A DNA stretch of 21,322 nt from Acidobacteriota bacterium. GTDB taxonomy: Bacteria; Acidobacteriota; Blastocatellia; Pyrinomonadales; Pyrinomonadaceae. This document shows positions 7,341 through 16,396 of this stretch, one piece after another. The stretch covers positions 1 through 21,322 of the forward strand of contig JAEZIT010000023.1 in NCBI GenBank assembly GCA_023436495.1, given 5' to 3'. The notes under the pieces are model-generated. The model made no database searches and was not told the origin of the DNA. It saw only the letters and a list, made by a program, of their open reading frames with translations. A program made the translations under genes and the position numbers. Positions within the stretch are counted from its first letter, which is position 1. Every line of letters begins with the position of its first letter.

Positions 7341-8756
7341 TTATTTCTTCGATAAACTGTTGATGATTTTTTCGCGGTATGCGTTTGCGTCTCTTTTTAT
7401 AGCACTCTCGTTCATGAAAAACAAACGCCCGTTCTGCATGACCATCTTACCGTCGATGATGACGGCCTTTACGTCCGTCGATTTCGCCGCGTAAACCAGG
7501 TGGGAATAGACGTTATACATCGGCTGGGTCTTCAAGCCGCGAAGATCGACGAGAACGATGTCCGCGAGCTTTCCGGCCTCGAGCGACCCGATCCGGTCTT
7601 CCATATACAGCGCACGCGCGCCGCCGATCGTCGCCATTTCGAACGCCTGTTCCGCCGACACGACCTTCGGATCGCCCGAAAATACCTTGTGCAATTTCGC
7701 GGCCGTGTCCATCTCTTCCCAAATGTTCAGGTCGTTGTTCGACGCCGCACCGTCCGTCCCGAGCCCAACGCGCATTCCGCGTTCGAGCATCGCCGGAACC
7801 GGCGCAACACCCGCCGCGAGCTTCATATTCGATTGCGGGTTGTGAGCAACGCCAACGTCACGCCGCTTCAGGATATCGAGTTCTTTCTCATTGGCTTGGA
7901 CGACATGCGCGGCGACAGTTTTGCCCTTCAGAAAACCGATGCTGTCGACGAATTCGATCGGCCGCATTCCCTTGTATTTCTGCTGTGTATATTCGGTCTC
8001 GGTCTTTGCCTCGGCAAGGTGTATCAGCAGCGGAGCGTTCAGACGGTCTGCGACGCCGCGGGCTTCCAGCAGGTGTTCCTGCGAAACCGTGTACGGCGCG
8101 TGCGGCGCGATCGCCGGGACGATCAGCGGATGATCCTGCCATTTCTTGATGAACCGTTCCGTGTACGCTATGCCGTCCGCCCAAGTCTTGTTGTCCGGCG
8201 CCGGAAAATCGAGGATCGTTTCGCCGAGCACCGCACGCATGCCCGCCTTTGCCGTCTCGTCCGCGATCGCGTCCTCGAAATAATACATGTCGGCGTACGT
8301 CGTCGTTCCGCCGAGCAGCATTTCCGCGACACCCAGCCGCGTGCCCGCTCGGACGAACGCCTCGTCGACGTTCTTTGCCTCCGCCGGAAATATGTAATTC
8401 GTCAGCCATTCCTGCAGGTCCAGGTCGTCGGCGATCCCGCGGAAAAGCGACATCGGCACATGCGTGTGCGTGTTTATCAGCCCCGGAATAATAACGTAGC
8501 CCGTCGCATTTATGGCTGCATACGAACGCGGCCGTATCTCCTCCGTCTTTCCGACGGCCACGATCTTATTCCCGCGAACGAGCACCGCTCCGTTCTCAAT
8601 GACCCGCCGGTCCTTGTCCATCGTCACGACCGTCCCGCCCCAGATCAGGAGATCTTGCTGTGATTTGGGATTTCCCGTCGTTTTCTGAGCCGCCGCCGAT
8701 AAACAGATCGAAAACACGGTCAGTATCGTGAATATGTATCTAAATATATATTTCAT
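7341..8756 (-). CDS. Exported amidohydrolase, MTA/SAH (or guanine-type) deaminase family
   Basis: 471 residues from ATG 8756. The metal-dependent hydrolase fold is clear: an N-terminal beta domain with LIWGGTVVTMDKDRRVIENG, then PGLINTHTHVPM (metal ligands H97, H99). Later motifs are IAPHAPYT, LLIHLAEAKTE and LGTDGAASNNDLN, whose Asp is the usual fourth ligand. The closest functional group I recognise is 5-methylthioadenosine/S-adenosylhomocysteine deaminase, although other TRZ/ATZ-type aminohydrolases share these motifs. The first ~24 residues (MKYIFRYIFTILTVFSICLS plus AAAQ) form a Sec signal peptide, unusual for this enzyme class. The open frame extends 128 codons further upstream, but that stretch overlaps cytidine deaminase out of frame and looks non-coding, so I start at the signal peptide. 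It is the last gene of the nucleoside salvage cluster, 95 nt after cdd. A weak hairpin (7301-7318) follows the stop. Confidence 0.87.
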   Translation of the reverse strand: MKYIFRYIFTILTVFSICLSAAAQKTTGNPKSQQDLLIWGGTVVTMDKDRRVIENGAVLVRGNKIVAVGKTEEIRPRSYAAINATGYVIIPGLINTHTHVPMSLFRGIADDLDLQEWLTNYIFPAEAKNVDEAFVRAGTRLGVAEMLLGGTTTYADMYYFEDAIADETAKAGMRAVLGETILDFPAPDNKTWADGIAYTERFIKKWQDHPLIVPAIAPHAPYTVSQEHLLEARGVADRLNAPLLIHLAEAKTETEYTQQKYKGMRPIEFVDSIGFLKGKTVAAHVVQANEKELDILKRRDVGVAHNPQSNMKLAAGVAPVPAMLERGMRVGLGTDGAASNNDLNIWEEMDTAAKLHKVFSGDPKVVSAEQAFEMATIGGARALYMEDRIGSLEAGKLADIVLVDLRGLKTQPMYNVYSHLVYAAKSTDVKAVIIDGKMVMQNGRLFFMNESAIKRDANAYREKIINSLSKK

Positions 8757-8825
8757 GAACAAAATTAGGATCTTAAACTCAGTGAAGTGAGAGACAAAAA
8801 CAAGGCGCGATAGTGTTTCTCCGAA

Positions 8826-8845
8826 CGGTCCCGTCAGGGATCCCG
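8826..8845. repeat. Small palindrome between cdd and the deaminase
   Basis: CGGTCCCGTCAGGGATCCCG forms a GGTCCC/GGGATCC hairpin with a 4-nt loop and one bulged base. It lies beside the repeat at 8875-8894, in the 95-nt spacer, so the leader of the exported deaminase is built mostly from repeat-like DNA. It could reduce or separate expression of the last gene, but the sequence does not prove this. Confidence 0.4.
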
Positions 8846-8851
8846 TTTTAT

Positions 8852-9295
8852 CTACTCTATCCCTGTCACTTCTTCTCTGTGACTCTGTGGTTGATCGTCT
8901 GAAGGCTCCAAGAATTCCGAATCGAACGCCCGCGGCAGCAGTTCTCTCATCTGCATTGTTTCGGCTATTCCGTCCATATTCGCCAGCGTTACGGGCACGT
9001 CGCCGCAGAATTCCCAGATCACCTGGCGGCACGCTCCGCATGGCGGCGTAAGCTGTTCGGTATCGACGGCAATGGCGATCTGCGAAAAGCTTCTCTCGCC
9101 TTCCGAAACGGCCTTCCATATCGCCACGCGTTCGGCGCACATTGTCAGGCCATAACTTGCCGATTCGATATTACAGCCCGTATAGACTTTGCCGTCCGCC
9201 GTCACGACCGCCGCTCCGACCTTGAAATTCGAATACGGCGCGAACGCTCGCTCGCGAACTTCGGCGGCCGATCTGATCAGGTCCTCAATGTTCAT
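8852..9295 (-). CDS. cdd: Cytidine deaminase
   Basis: 147 residues. It converts (deoxy)cytidine to (deoxy)uridine. The zinc site is complete: C53-A-E55 (TMCAERVAIW) with the proton-shuttling Glu, and P-C86-G-A-C89-R. The substrate-binding segment FAPYSNFKVGAA and NIESASYGLT are typical of the homotetrameric, one-domain class of about 130 residues. The conserved core ends near LLPRAFDSEFL (residue ~129). The remaining ~17 residues, PSDDQPQSHREEVTGIE, exceed the normal length and are encoded largely by an interspersed repeat (8875-8894). The start codon overlaps the udk stop in an ATGA arrangement, so translational coupling is expected. It feeds uridine to the upstream udk product or to other salvage steps. 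Confidence 0.95.
   Translation of the reverse strand: MNIEDLIRSAAEVRERAFAPYSNFKVGAAVVTADGKVYTGCNIESASYGLTMCAERVAIWKAVSEGERSFSQIAIAVDTEQLTPPCGACRQVIWEFCGDVPVTLANMDGIAETMQMRELLPRAFDSEFLEPSDDQPQSHREEVTGIE
8875..8894. repeat. Interspersed CTCTGTGACTCTGTGG-type repeat, copy 2, coding for the Cdd tail
   Basis: CTCTGTGACTCTGTGGTTGA on the plus strand is a variant of the 5535-5553 repeat. Read on the minus strand it encodes residues around 134-141 of cytidine deaminase (DQPQSHRE), beyond the conserved core. The inference is that a repeat insertion displaced the original stop codon. Confidence 0.5.
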
Positions 9296-9918
9296 CTTAC
9301 CAGCCCGTTCTGACTGTTGAGTTTTTCCCTAACAAGGCTGCACAGAAAATCGACGCTTATGCCTGTCTGTGCTCCTTCGGGAATAATGATGTCCGCATGA
9401 CGTTTTGATGGCTCGACAAATTCGAAATGCATCGGCCGTATCGTCCGCTCATATTGTTCCAGTGTCCGCTCGAACGAACGCCCGCGTTCATTTATGTCGC
9501 GCCGCATCCGCCGCATCAGCCGCACGTCGTCCGGCGTATCCACAAAAACGCGTACGTCCAGCATATCCAGCACGCGCGGCTCTGAAAATATCAGTATCCC
9601 TTCGACGATCACGGCCGGTTTCGGTTCAATGATCTCGACGCGGTCGTCGCGCGTGTGCGTCACCATGTCGTATATCGGCATCTCGACCGGGTCGCCCGCC
9701 TTCAATCGTTTAAGGTGATTGACCAGAAGTTCGCTGTCGATCGAATCCGGATGATCGAAATTTGCCTGGTGCCGCGCATCCAGCGGCAGGTCCGCAAGGT
9801 TTCGGTAATAGGAGTCCTGTTCGATCAGCACGACATTGTGCGCGCCGACCGTCTCGACTATCGCCCTCGCGATCGTCGTTTTGCCAGACCCTGTTCCGCC
9901 GCAGATTCCGATGATCAT
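9292..9918 (-). CDS. udk: Uridine/cytidine kinase
   Basis: 208 residues, the usual length. It phosphorylates uridine and cytidine to UMP and CMP with ATP or GTP. The P-loop GGTGSGKTT (residues 7-15) lies at the extreme N terminus. It is followed by IEQDSYYRNL (the catalytic-Asp region), FDHPDSID, PIYDMVTHTR and VIVEGILIF, all uridine kinase signatures. RRDINERGRSFE is the lid region. It is cytosolic, with no signal. It lies 16 nt after the purine nucleoside phosphorylase gene and overlaps cdd by 4 nt, which places it firmly inside the nucleoside salvage operon. Confidence 0.95.
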   Translation of the reverse strand: MIIGICGGTGSGKTTIARAIVETVGAHNVVLIEQDSYYRNLADLPLDARHQANFDHPDSIDSELLVNHLKRLKAGDPVEMPIYDMVTHTRDDRVEIIEPKPAVIVEGILIFSEPRVLDMLDVRVFVDTPDDVRLMRRMRRDINERGRSFERTLEQYERTIRPMHFEFVEPSKRHADIIIPEGAQTGISVDFLCSLVREKLNSQNGLVR

Positions 9919-9934
9919 AGTATCTCGTGCCGGC

Positions 9935-10792
9935 TCACGCCATTCGATGAATTACTCTCTTTAACAGCTCCTTGAAGACCTCCGCCACCCGCGCGCCCGT
10001 CTCCATTACCTCTTCGTGATTGATCGGCTCTTCGGTCATTCCGGCGCCGAAATTCGTGATGCACGAAATGCCGAGCACTTTCATTCCCTGATGCCTGGCG
10101 GCGACCGCTTCCGGCACCGTCGACATCCCGACCGCGTCCGCGCCCAGCAGGCGGTACAAATGTATCTCGGTCGGTGTCTCGTACGTTGGGCCAGACAGGG
10201 CGCAATACACACCCCGATGCAGAAAATCGGTCCTTTTCGCATCATGCCCGCTGTCGAAACGCTCCTGCGCGATCTCGTTCGCGGTCTCGATCGCTATCCG
10301 CTGAAATTCGCGGTCGTAAACCTCGGTCATATCCGGAAACCGCGGGCCGAATCGCTCGTCATTCGCGCCGCGCAGCGGGTTCGTTCCCATCATATTGATA
10401 TGATCGCTGATGAGCATCAGGCTGCCGGGTTTCATTTCCGTATCGAGACTGCCCGCGGCGTTCGTCAGTATCAGATTCTTTACGCCCAGCCTGCCGAATG
10501 TCCGCACGGGAAACGTCACCTGCGGCATATCATAGCCTTCGTAATAATGGAACCTGCCCTGCTGCACGGCAACAGGAATTCCCCCGATCTCGCCCAGAAC
10601 CAACCGGCCCGCGTGCCCTTCGACCGTCGAGCGCGAAAAATGCGGGACGTCTTCGTACGGGATCGCTACCGCGTCCGACAGTTCGTCCGCGAAGGCGCCC
10701 AAACCGCTGCCCAAAACGACCGCCGTCTCGACGGGCTTGGAATATTTCGACCTGATGAATTCGGCCGCTTCGACGGCTTTCTCGAAACTCAT
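9935..10792 (-). CDS. punA: Purine nucleoside phosphorylase (trimeric, PNP-I type)
   Basis: 285 residues. It cleaves inosine and guanosine with phosphate into free base and ribose-1-phosphate. Motifs are VVLGSGLGAFADEL (phosphate-binding GSG, residues 28-30), QQGRFHYYEGY, NAAGSLDTEMKPGSLMLISD, LSGPTYETPTE, GMSTVPEAVAARHQGM and GISCITNFGAGM. The Asn in ITN is the residue that contacts the 6-oxopurine in this class. ATG 10792 is preferred over the in-frame TTG at 10807: family proteins begin near here, and the extra MCLYF has no support. Neither start has a clear Shine-Dalgarno. The 78-nt gap before it contains an 11-bp perfect hairpin, so expression could be partly separate from the permeases. 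The symbol could equally be deoD-like or pnp by local convention. Confidence 0.93.
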   Translation of the reverse strand: MSFEKAVEAAEFIRSKYSKPVETAVVLGSGLGAFADELSDAVAIPYEDVPHFSRSTVEGHAGRLVLGEIGGIPVAVQQGRFHYYEGYDMPQVTFPVRTFGRLGVKNLILTNAAGSLDTEMKPGSLMLISDHINMMGTNPLRGANDERFGPRFPDMTEVYDREFQRIAIETANEIAQERFDSGHDAKRTDFLHRGVYCALSGPTYETPTEIHLYRLLGADAVGMSTVPEAVAARHQGMKVLGISCITNFGAGMTEEPINHEEVMETGARVAEVFKELLKRVIHRMA

Positions 10793-10813
10793 AAAATAAA
10801 GACACAACAGCTT

Positions 10814-10845
10814 AACACAGATAAAACGCCCGGCTTATCTGTGTT
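10814..10845. repeat. Perfect 11-bp inverted repeat between permease and PNP genes
   Basis: AACACAGATAA (10814-10824) and TTATCTGTGTT (10835-10845) pair perfectly around a 10-nt loop, AACGCCCGGC. The repeat lies in the leader of the PNP gene, between it and the second permease. There is no run of U after it on the minus strand, so it is not a standard terminator. An RNA-stability or processing hairpin, or a dispersed repeat, is more likely. Confidence 0.6.
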
Positions 10846-10870
10846 CGCGGGCACAATGCCCCGCATTCCA

Positions 10871-11779
10871 TCAACTCTCTTTTCTGTACGGCGTCCCGAG
10901 AGCCTTCGGCGCGCGCGACGCACCGATGAACCCGGCAAGAACGATGATCGTGAGAATATACGGAATGATCTCGATGAACTGCACGGGGATCGGTTCGCCG
11001 GAAGGCATAGTGATCGCGCCCTGTATCTGGATCGTCAGCGCTTCCATGAACCCGAAGAACAGGCACGCGAGCATCACCGGGACTGGTTTCCATTTGCCGA
11101 GGATAAGCGCCGCCAAAGCGATAAATCCGCGGCCTGCCGTCATCTGTTTGGTGAACAGCGATGATTGCCCCGTCGACAGGTACGCGCCGCCGGCTCCGGC
11201 CAGCACGCCCGAAATTACCACAGCGATATAACGCAGCCGCACGACGCTTACGCCCGCAGCGTCCGCCGCCTCCGGATTTTCACCCGTCGCCCGCAAACGC
11301 AATCCGAACGGTGTTTTATACAGCACGTACCAGCAAACAGGCACGAGCGCGAAAACAATGATCGACGCCAGGGAGATGCTGTTGTAAAAGTTAGGGATCT
11401 GATAGGCCTTATCGATCTGCGGCGTCGATCCGGTCGAATCGTAGATCACACCGCTGATCAACGCCGGCAATCCGATCATCAGAAAATTGATCGCCATTCC
11501 GGCGACGACCTGGTCGGCCTCGAACTTGATACACGCGACCGCGAATATCAATGCGAAGAACGCGCCCGCGGCAATTCCCGAAACAAACCCGAAATACGGA
11601 TTGCCCGTCTGAAATGTAACGACCGCCGCCGTGAACGCCCCGGCCAGCATCAACCCCTCAAGCGCGATATTGATCACGCCCGAACGCTCCGAGAACATCC
11701 CGCCGAGCGCCGCGAAGATAAGCGGTGTGGCCGAACGTATCGCCGCAAACAGCAGCGCGATGGTAAAGATCTCGTTCAT
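10871..11779 (-). CDS. Nucleoside ABC transporter permease 2 (BMP-associated, NupQ-like)
   Basis: 302 residues, almost entirely hydrophobic, with about 8-10 membrane segments. The family pattern is clear: TPLIFAALGGMFSERSGVIN and IALEGLMLAGAF near the N terminus, the cytoplasmic loop FGLRLRATGENPEAADAAGV that contacts the ATPase, and GRGFIALAALILGKWKP. This is the shorter of the two permeases of BMP-type nucleoside importers (B. subtilis NupNOPQ/YufNOPQ type). It overlaps the other permease gene by 4 nt (ATGA), so the two are translationally coupled and form the heterodimeric channel. Its downstream neighbours, nucleoside phosphorylase, kinase and deaminase, support nucleosides as substrates; exact specificity cannot be read from the sequence. 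Confidence 0.88.
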   Translation of the reverse strand: MNEIFTIALLFAAIRSATPLIFAALGGMFSERSGVINIALEGLMLAGAFTAAVVTFQTGNPYFGFVSGIAAGAFFALIFAVACIKFEADQVVAGMAINFLMIGLPALISGVIYDSTGSTPQIDKAYQIPNFYNSISLASIIVFALVPVCWYVLYKTPFGLRLRATGENPEAADAAGVSVVRLRYIAVVISGVLAGAGGAYLSTGQSSLFTKQMTAGRGFIALAALILGKWKPVPVMLACLFFGFMEALTIQIQGAITMPSGEPIPVQFIEIIPYILTIIVLAGFIGASRAPKALGTPYRKES

Positions 11780-12861
11780 TTCGCCCTACGTCCTCCGCGC
11801 CGCGTATATATCTGGAAACATGCAACGAAAAGAATAATGACCGCCTGCAGCACCCAGCCGAGGTCCTTCGAAACATACCGCGTGAACGCATCTACGAAGA
11901 TCTCGCCCCGCAGCAGCACGCCAAAGAATATCGCCGCGATAAATACGCCCAACGGATGGTTCCGCCCTAGCAGCGCGACCGCGATCCCCAGAAATCCCCA
12001 ATCCGCCGAGAACCCCGATTCGAAATGATGCCGCGTTCCCTGCACCTCGCCGATCGCGACCATTCCCGCCAGCATCCCTGAAAGGGTCATCGCCACGATG
12101 ATCTGCTTGCTCGGAGAAATTCCGCCGTATTCCGCCGCCGAAGGGTTCTCACCCACCGCCCGCAGCTCATATCCCCATTTCGTCTTCCAAAGGAAAACGT
12201 AAACCGCGACGCACATCAGCACGCCGATCAGAAAGGCAATATTCAGCGGAACGTCGTGCGGTATGAATGTTAAATATTCGTTGATCCGCGGTATCGTCGC
12301 CGCTTCGCCGATCTCAGCCGTCCGCTGGATCGGGTCGCCAGCGACCTTATAATGATATTGCGTGAAATACCCGACCAGCGCGATCGCAACGAAATTCAGC
12401 ATTATCGTATTGATAACTTCGTGCGAGCCGAACTTCGCCTTCAGATATCCCGGAATAAATCCCCAGAAACCGCCGACCGCCACCGCCGTCAGCATGCACA
12501 TCGGGACCAGCACAGCCGCCGGCAGGCTCGCCCACGACCAATTGACGTCGTTTACGACCGTCCCGCCGAATTTTATGCCTACCCACGCTGCAGCAAATGC
12601 CGCGACGTACAATTGCCCTTCGGCACCGATGTTCAGCAGCCCGCAGCGAAATGCTACCGCAACCGCCAAGCCCGTAAATATCAGCGGCGTCGCGTAATGG
12701 AGCGTCCAGCCAATGTCCTTCACCGACCCGAACGAGCTCGACAACAGCCATCCATACGCCGCGAAAGGATCATCGCCCAGGGCCAGAATGATCAAACCGC
12801 CGACAACAAACGCCGCGACGACCGCCACGATCGGCCAGAGAATTTCCCGGAAAATATTCAT
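11776..12861 (-). CDS. Nucleoside ABC transporter permease 1 (BMP-associated, NupP-like)
   Basis: 361 residues with multiple membrane helices. An N-terminal helix (VVAAFVVGGLIILALG) comes first. It is followed by the family block TPLIFTGLAVAVAFRCGLLN, then IGAEGQLYVAAFAAAWVGIK. The ATPase-contact loop is GYELRAVGENPSAAEYGGIS, and GIAVALLGRNHPLGVFIAAI comes near the C terminus. This is the longer, first-encoded permease of BMP-type nucleoside importers. It is the first gene of the cluster here: no ATPase or BMP lipoprotein gene lies upstream, because the divergent stress cluster starts directly on the other side. The transporter must borrow an ATPase and binding protein encoded elsewhere, or these lie apart in the genome. 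No Shine-Dalgarno is obvious at the ATG. Confidence 0.88.
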   Translation of the reverse strand: MNIFREILWPIVAVVAAFVVGGLIILALGDDPFAAYGWLLSSSFGSVKDIGWTLHYATPLIFTGLAVAVAFRCGLLNIGAEGQLYVAAFAAAWVGIKFGGTVVNDVNWSWASLPAAVLVPMCMLTAVAVGGFWGFIPGYLKAKFGSHEVINTIMLNFVAIALVGYFTQYHYKVAGDPIQRTAEIGEAATIPRINEYLTFIPHDVPLNIAFLIGVLMCVAVYVFLWKTKWGYELRAVGENPSAAEYGGISPSKQIIVAMTLSGMLAGMVAIGEVQGTRHHFESGFSADWGFLGIAVALLGRNHPLGVFIAAIFFGVLLRGEIFVDAFTRYVSKDLGWVLQAVIILFVACFQIYTRRGGRRAK

Positions 12862-12937
12862 TTGTTAACCGGATAATTGCGAGCTTGATCAGCCGATAAG
12901 CCAGCCGTGCCCGAATTTCCAAAGAGTTGCGAAGCTA

Positions 12938-12967
12938 AATATACCCGACCAAACCTCAAAATGTCAC
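12938..12967 (-). promoter_or_regulatory. Possible sigma70-type promoter of the nucleoside cluster
   Basis: Read on the minus strand, GTGACA (12962-12967) and TATATT (12938-12943) are separated by 18 nt, close to the -35/-10 consensus. The start of the first permease gene lies about 76 nt downstream. This is the best candidate in the divergent intergenic region, but it is a pattern match only. Confidence 0.4.
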
Positions 12968-13022
12968 CCAAGAACAGGCAAAAAGTGGACTTACGGCACC
13001 AAATTCATTGGCTATTTTTAGA

Positions 13023-13043
13023 CTTGACAATGACACACTCAAG
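13023..13043 (+). promoter_or_regulatory. HAIR-like operator (HspR binding site) upstream of hsp20
   Basis: CTTGACA, 7 nt, then ACTCAAG. The HAIR consensus for the heat-shock repressor HspR is CTTGAGT-N7-ACTCAAG. The spacing is exact, the right half is perfect, and the left half differs at two positions that also build the -35 box TTGACA. It overlaps the -35 box and most of the spacer of the predicted promoter, so bound repressor would block RNA polymerase. No hspR gene is in the window. Confidence 0.68.
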
Positions 13044-13052
13044 TTTTATTAT
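13024..13052 (+). promoter_or_regulatory. Sigma70-type promoter of hsp20
   Basis: A perfect -35 TTGACA (13024-13029) and -10 TATTAT (13047-13052), separated by an ideal 17 nt. Transcription would start near 13059-13060, giving a leader of about 45 nt before the hsp20 ATG. The promoter shares bases with the HAIR-like operator. Confidence 0.72.
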
Positions 13053-13059
13053 GATACCA

Positions 13060-13075
13060 GACTAATTGATTAGTC
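13060..13075 (+). promoter_or_regulatory. Perfect palindrome at the predicted hsp20 transcription start
   Basis: GACTAAT-TG-ATTAGTC, 7-bp arms with a 2-nt centre, immediately after the -10 box and about 30 nt before the start codon. It could be a second operator or a 5'-end RNA hairpin that stabilises the message. With only a 2-nt centre, DNA-protein recognition seems more likely than a stable tight RNA loop. Confidence 0.5.
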
Positions 13076-13104
13076 ATTTATCTTGTATTTTTGGAGGGAT
13101 GATT

Positions 13105-13599
13105 ATGAACATAGTTAGATATGACCCATTCAGGGAGCTCCGCAGCCTGCAGGACGAAATGACGCGTCTTTTTACCGGCATGACGCCGCGCGGCAGCGAC
13201 GAGGTGAATCTCGGCGCCTGGAGCCCGAACGTTGATATTTTTGAAGACAAGGAAAACCTTGTGCTCGAAGCCGAACTGCCCGGAATGAAGCGGGACGATT
13301 TCGACCTTACGATCGAAAACAATGTCATCACGCTCAGGGGCGAGCGGAAATTCGAAAAGAAGACGGAAGGTGATAATTATCACCGCGTCGAGCGAAGCTA
13401 CGGCTCTTTCACGCGTTCGTTCACCCTGCCGCAGACAGTAACGGCCGAAGGGGCAAAGGCTGAATTCAATAACGGCGTGCTGCGTGTGTCGCTTCCGAAA
13501 CGCGAAGAGACCAAGGCGCGCAAGATCGAGGTGACCGGCGGCGACGCCGAGCCGAAGACGATCGATACAAAAGCGGCATCAAAGCCCGCAAACGCTTAA
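13105..13599 (+). CDS. hsp20: Small heat-shock protein, Hsp20/alpha-crystallin family
   Basis: 164 residues, the usual size. It is an ATP-independent holdase that keeps unfolding proteins soluble for refolding by ClpB and DnaK. The N-terminal arm opens MNIVRYDPFRELRSLQDEMT. The alpha-crystallin domain (~40-140) contains WSPNVDIFEDKENLVLEAEL, PGMKRDDFDLTIENNVITLRG and the A-x-x-x-N-G-V-L signature, here AEFNNGVLRVSLPK. A C-terminal I-x-V (IEV) suits oligomer contacts. Start 13105 is chosen because GGAGGG (13093-13098) lies 6 nt upstream; the in-frame ATG at 13099 is too close to that site and the TTG at 13066 is unsupported. Regulation: a sigma70-type promoter overlapped by a HAIR-like operator implies HspR control. 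It is followed by clpB after 94 nt, with an inverted repeat between. Confidence 0.95.
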   Translation: MNIVRYDPFRELRSLQDEMTRLFTGMTPRGSDEVNLGAWSPNVDIFEDKENLVLEAELPGMKRDDFDLTIENNVITLRGERKFEKKTEGDNYHRVERSYGSFTRSFTLPQTVTAEGAKAEFNNGVLRVSLPKREETKARKIEVTGGDAEPKTIDTKAASKPANA

Positions 13600-13610
13600 T
13601 ATTTTTCGCT

Positions 13611-13659
13611 GAGACGCAGTGCGATTCTCGGAGACCGTCCGAAAAGCCCACTGCGTCTC
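13611..13659. repeat. Inverted repeat in the hsp20-clpB gap
   Basis: GAGACGCAGTG (13611-13621) pairs perfectly with CACTGCGTCTC (13649-13659). A second small stem, TCGGA/TCCGA (13628-13632, 13638-13642), lies inside. The right arm belongs to the CTGCGTCTC-type repeat family seen at 5535 and 8875 and continues as CGCGTCTTTGCG. It begins 11 nt after the hsp20 stop. No U tract follows, so it may trim or attenuate rather than terminate, allowing some read-through into clpB. Confidence 0.6.
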
Positions 13660-13693
13660 CGCGTCTTTGCGATAACATAATCGGTAAAAGACC

Positions 13694-16297
<2,604 letters not shown>

Positions 16298-16318
16298 CCG
16301 GCGCGTTAGTAACAGAAG

Positions 16319-16358
16319 ATCGTAAACCGCGCCCGCTTTCTTATTCGCGGTTTACGAT
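16319..16358. terminator. 13-bp inverted repeat between clpB and grpE
   Basis: ATCGTAAACCGCG (16319-16331) and CGCGGTTTACGAT (16346-16358) form a perfect 13-bp stem with a 14-nt loop, followed by a weak U-rich tract, TTAATATTTAG. It ends 20 nt before the first possible grpE start. It could act as a leaky terminator or as a processing hairpin that sets different levels for clpB and grpE. It is symmetrical, so it could also stop antisense transcription. Confidence 0.55.
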
Positions 16359-16396
16359 TTAATATTTAGTATTAACCAATGTTTAAGAGAAGAAAG

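Noticed and set aside
7500..8663. A 387-codon plus-strand frame opposite the deaminase
   Set aside because: Arg-rich product without family features; the minus strand holds all metal-site motifs.
8757..9140. A 128-residue N-terminal extension of the deaminase
   Set aside because: It overlaps cdd in another frame, looks like shifted coding sequence, and would bury the signal peptide inside the protein.
10016..11164. A 382-codon plus-strand frame across PNP and permease genes
   Set aside because: It spans two convincing minus-strand genes and the gap between them, and its product is Arg/His-rich without a domain.
13066..13104. TTG start extending hsp20 by 13 residues
   Set aside because: It would begin inside the palindrome at the transcription start, while GGAGGG points to the ATG at 13105.
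13076..13104. RNA thermometer in the hsp20 leader
   Set aside because: The short leader shows no convincing pairing to GGAGGG; the few U residues upstream do not form a fourU-type helix.
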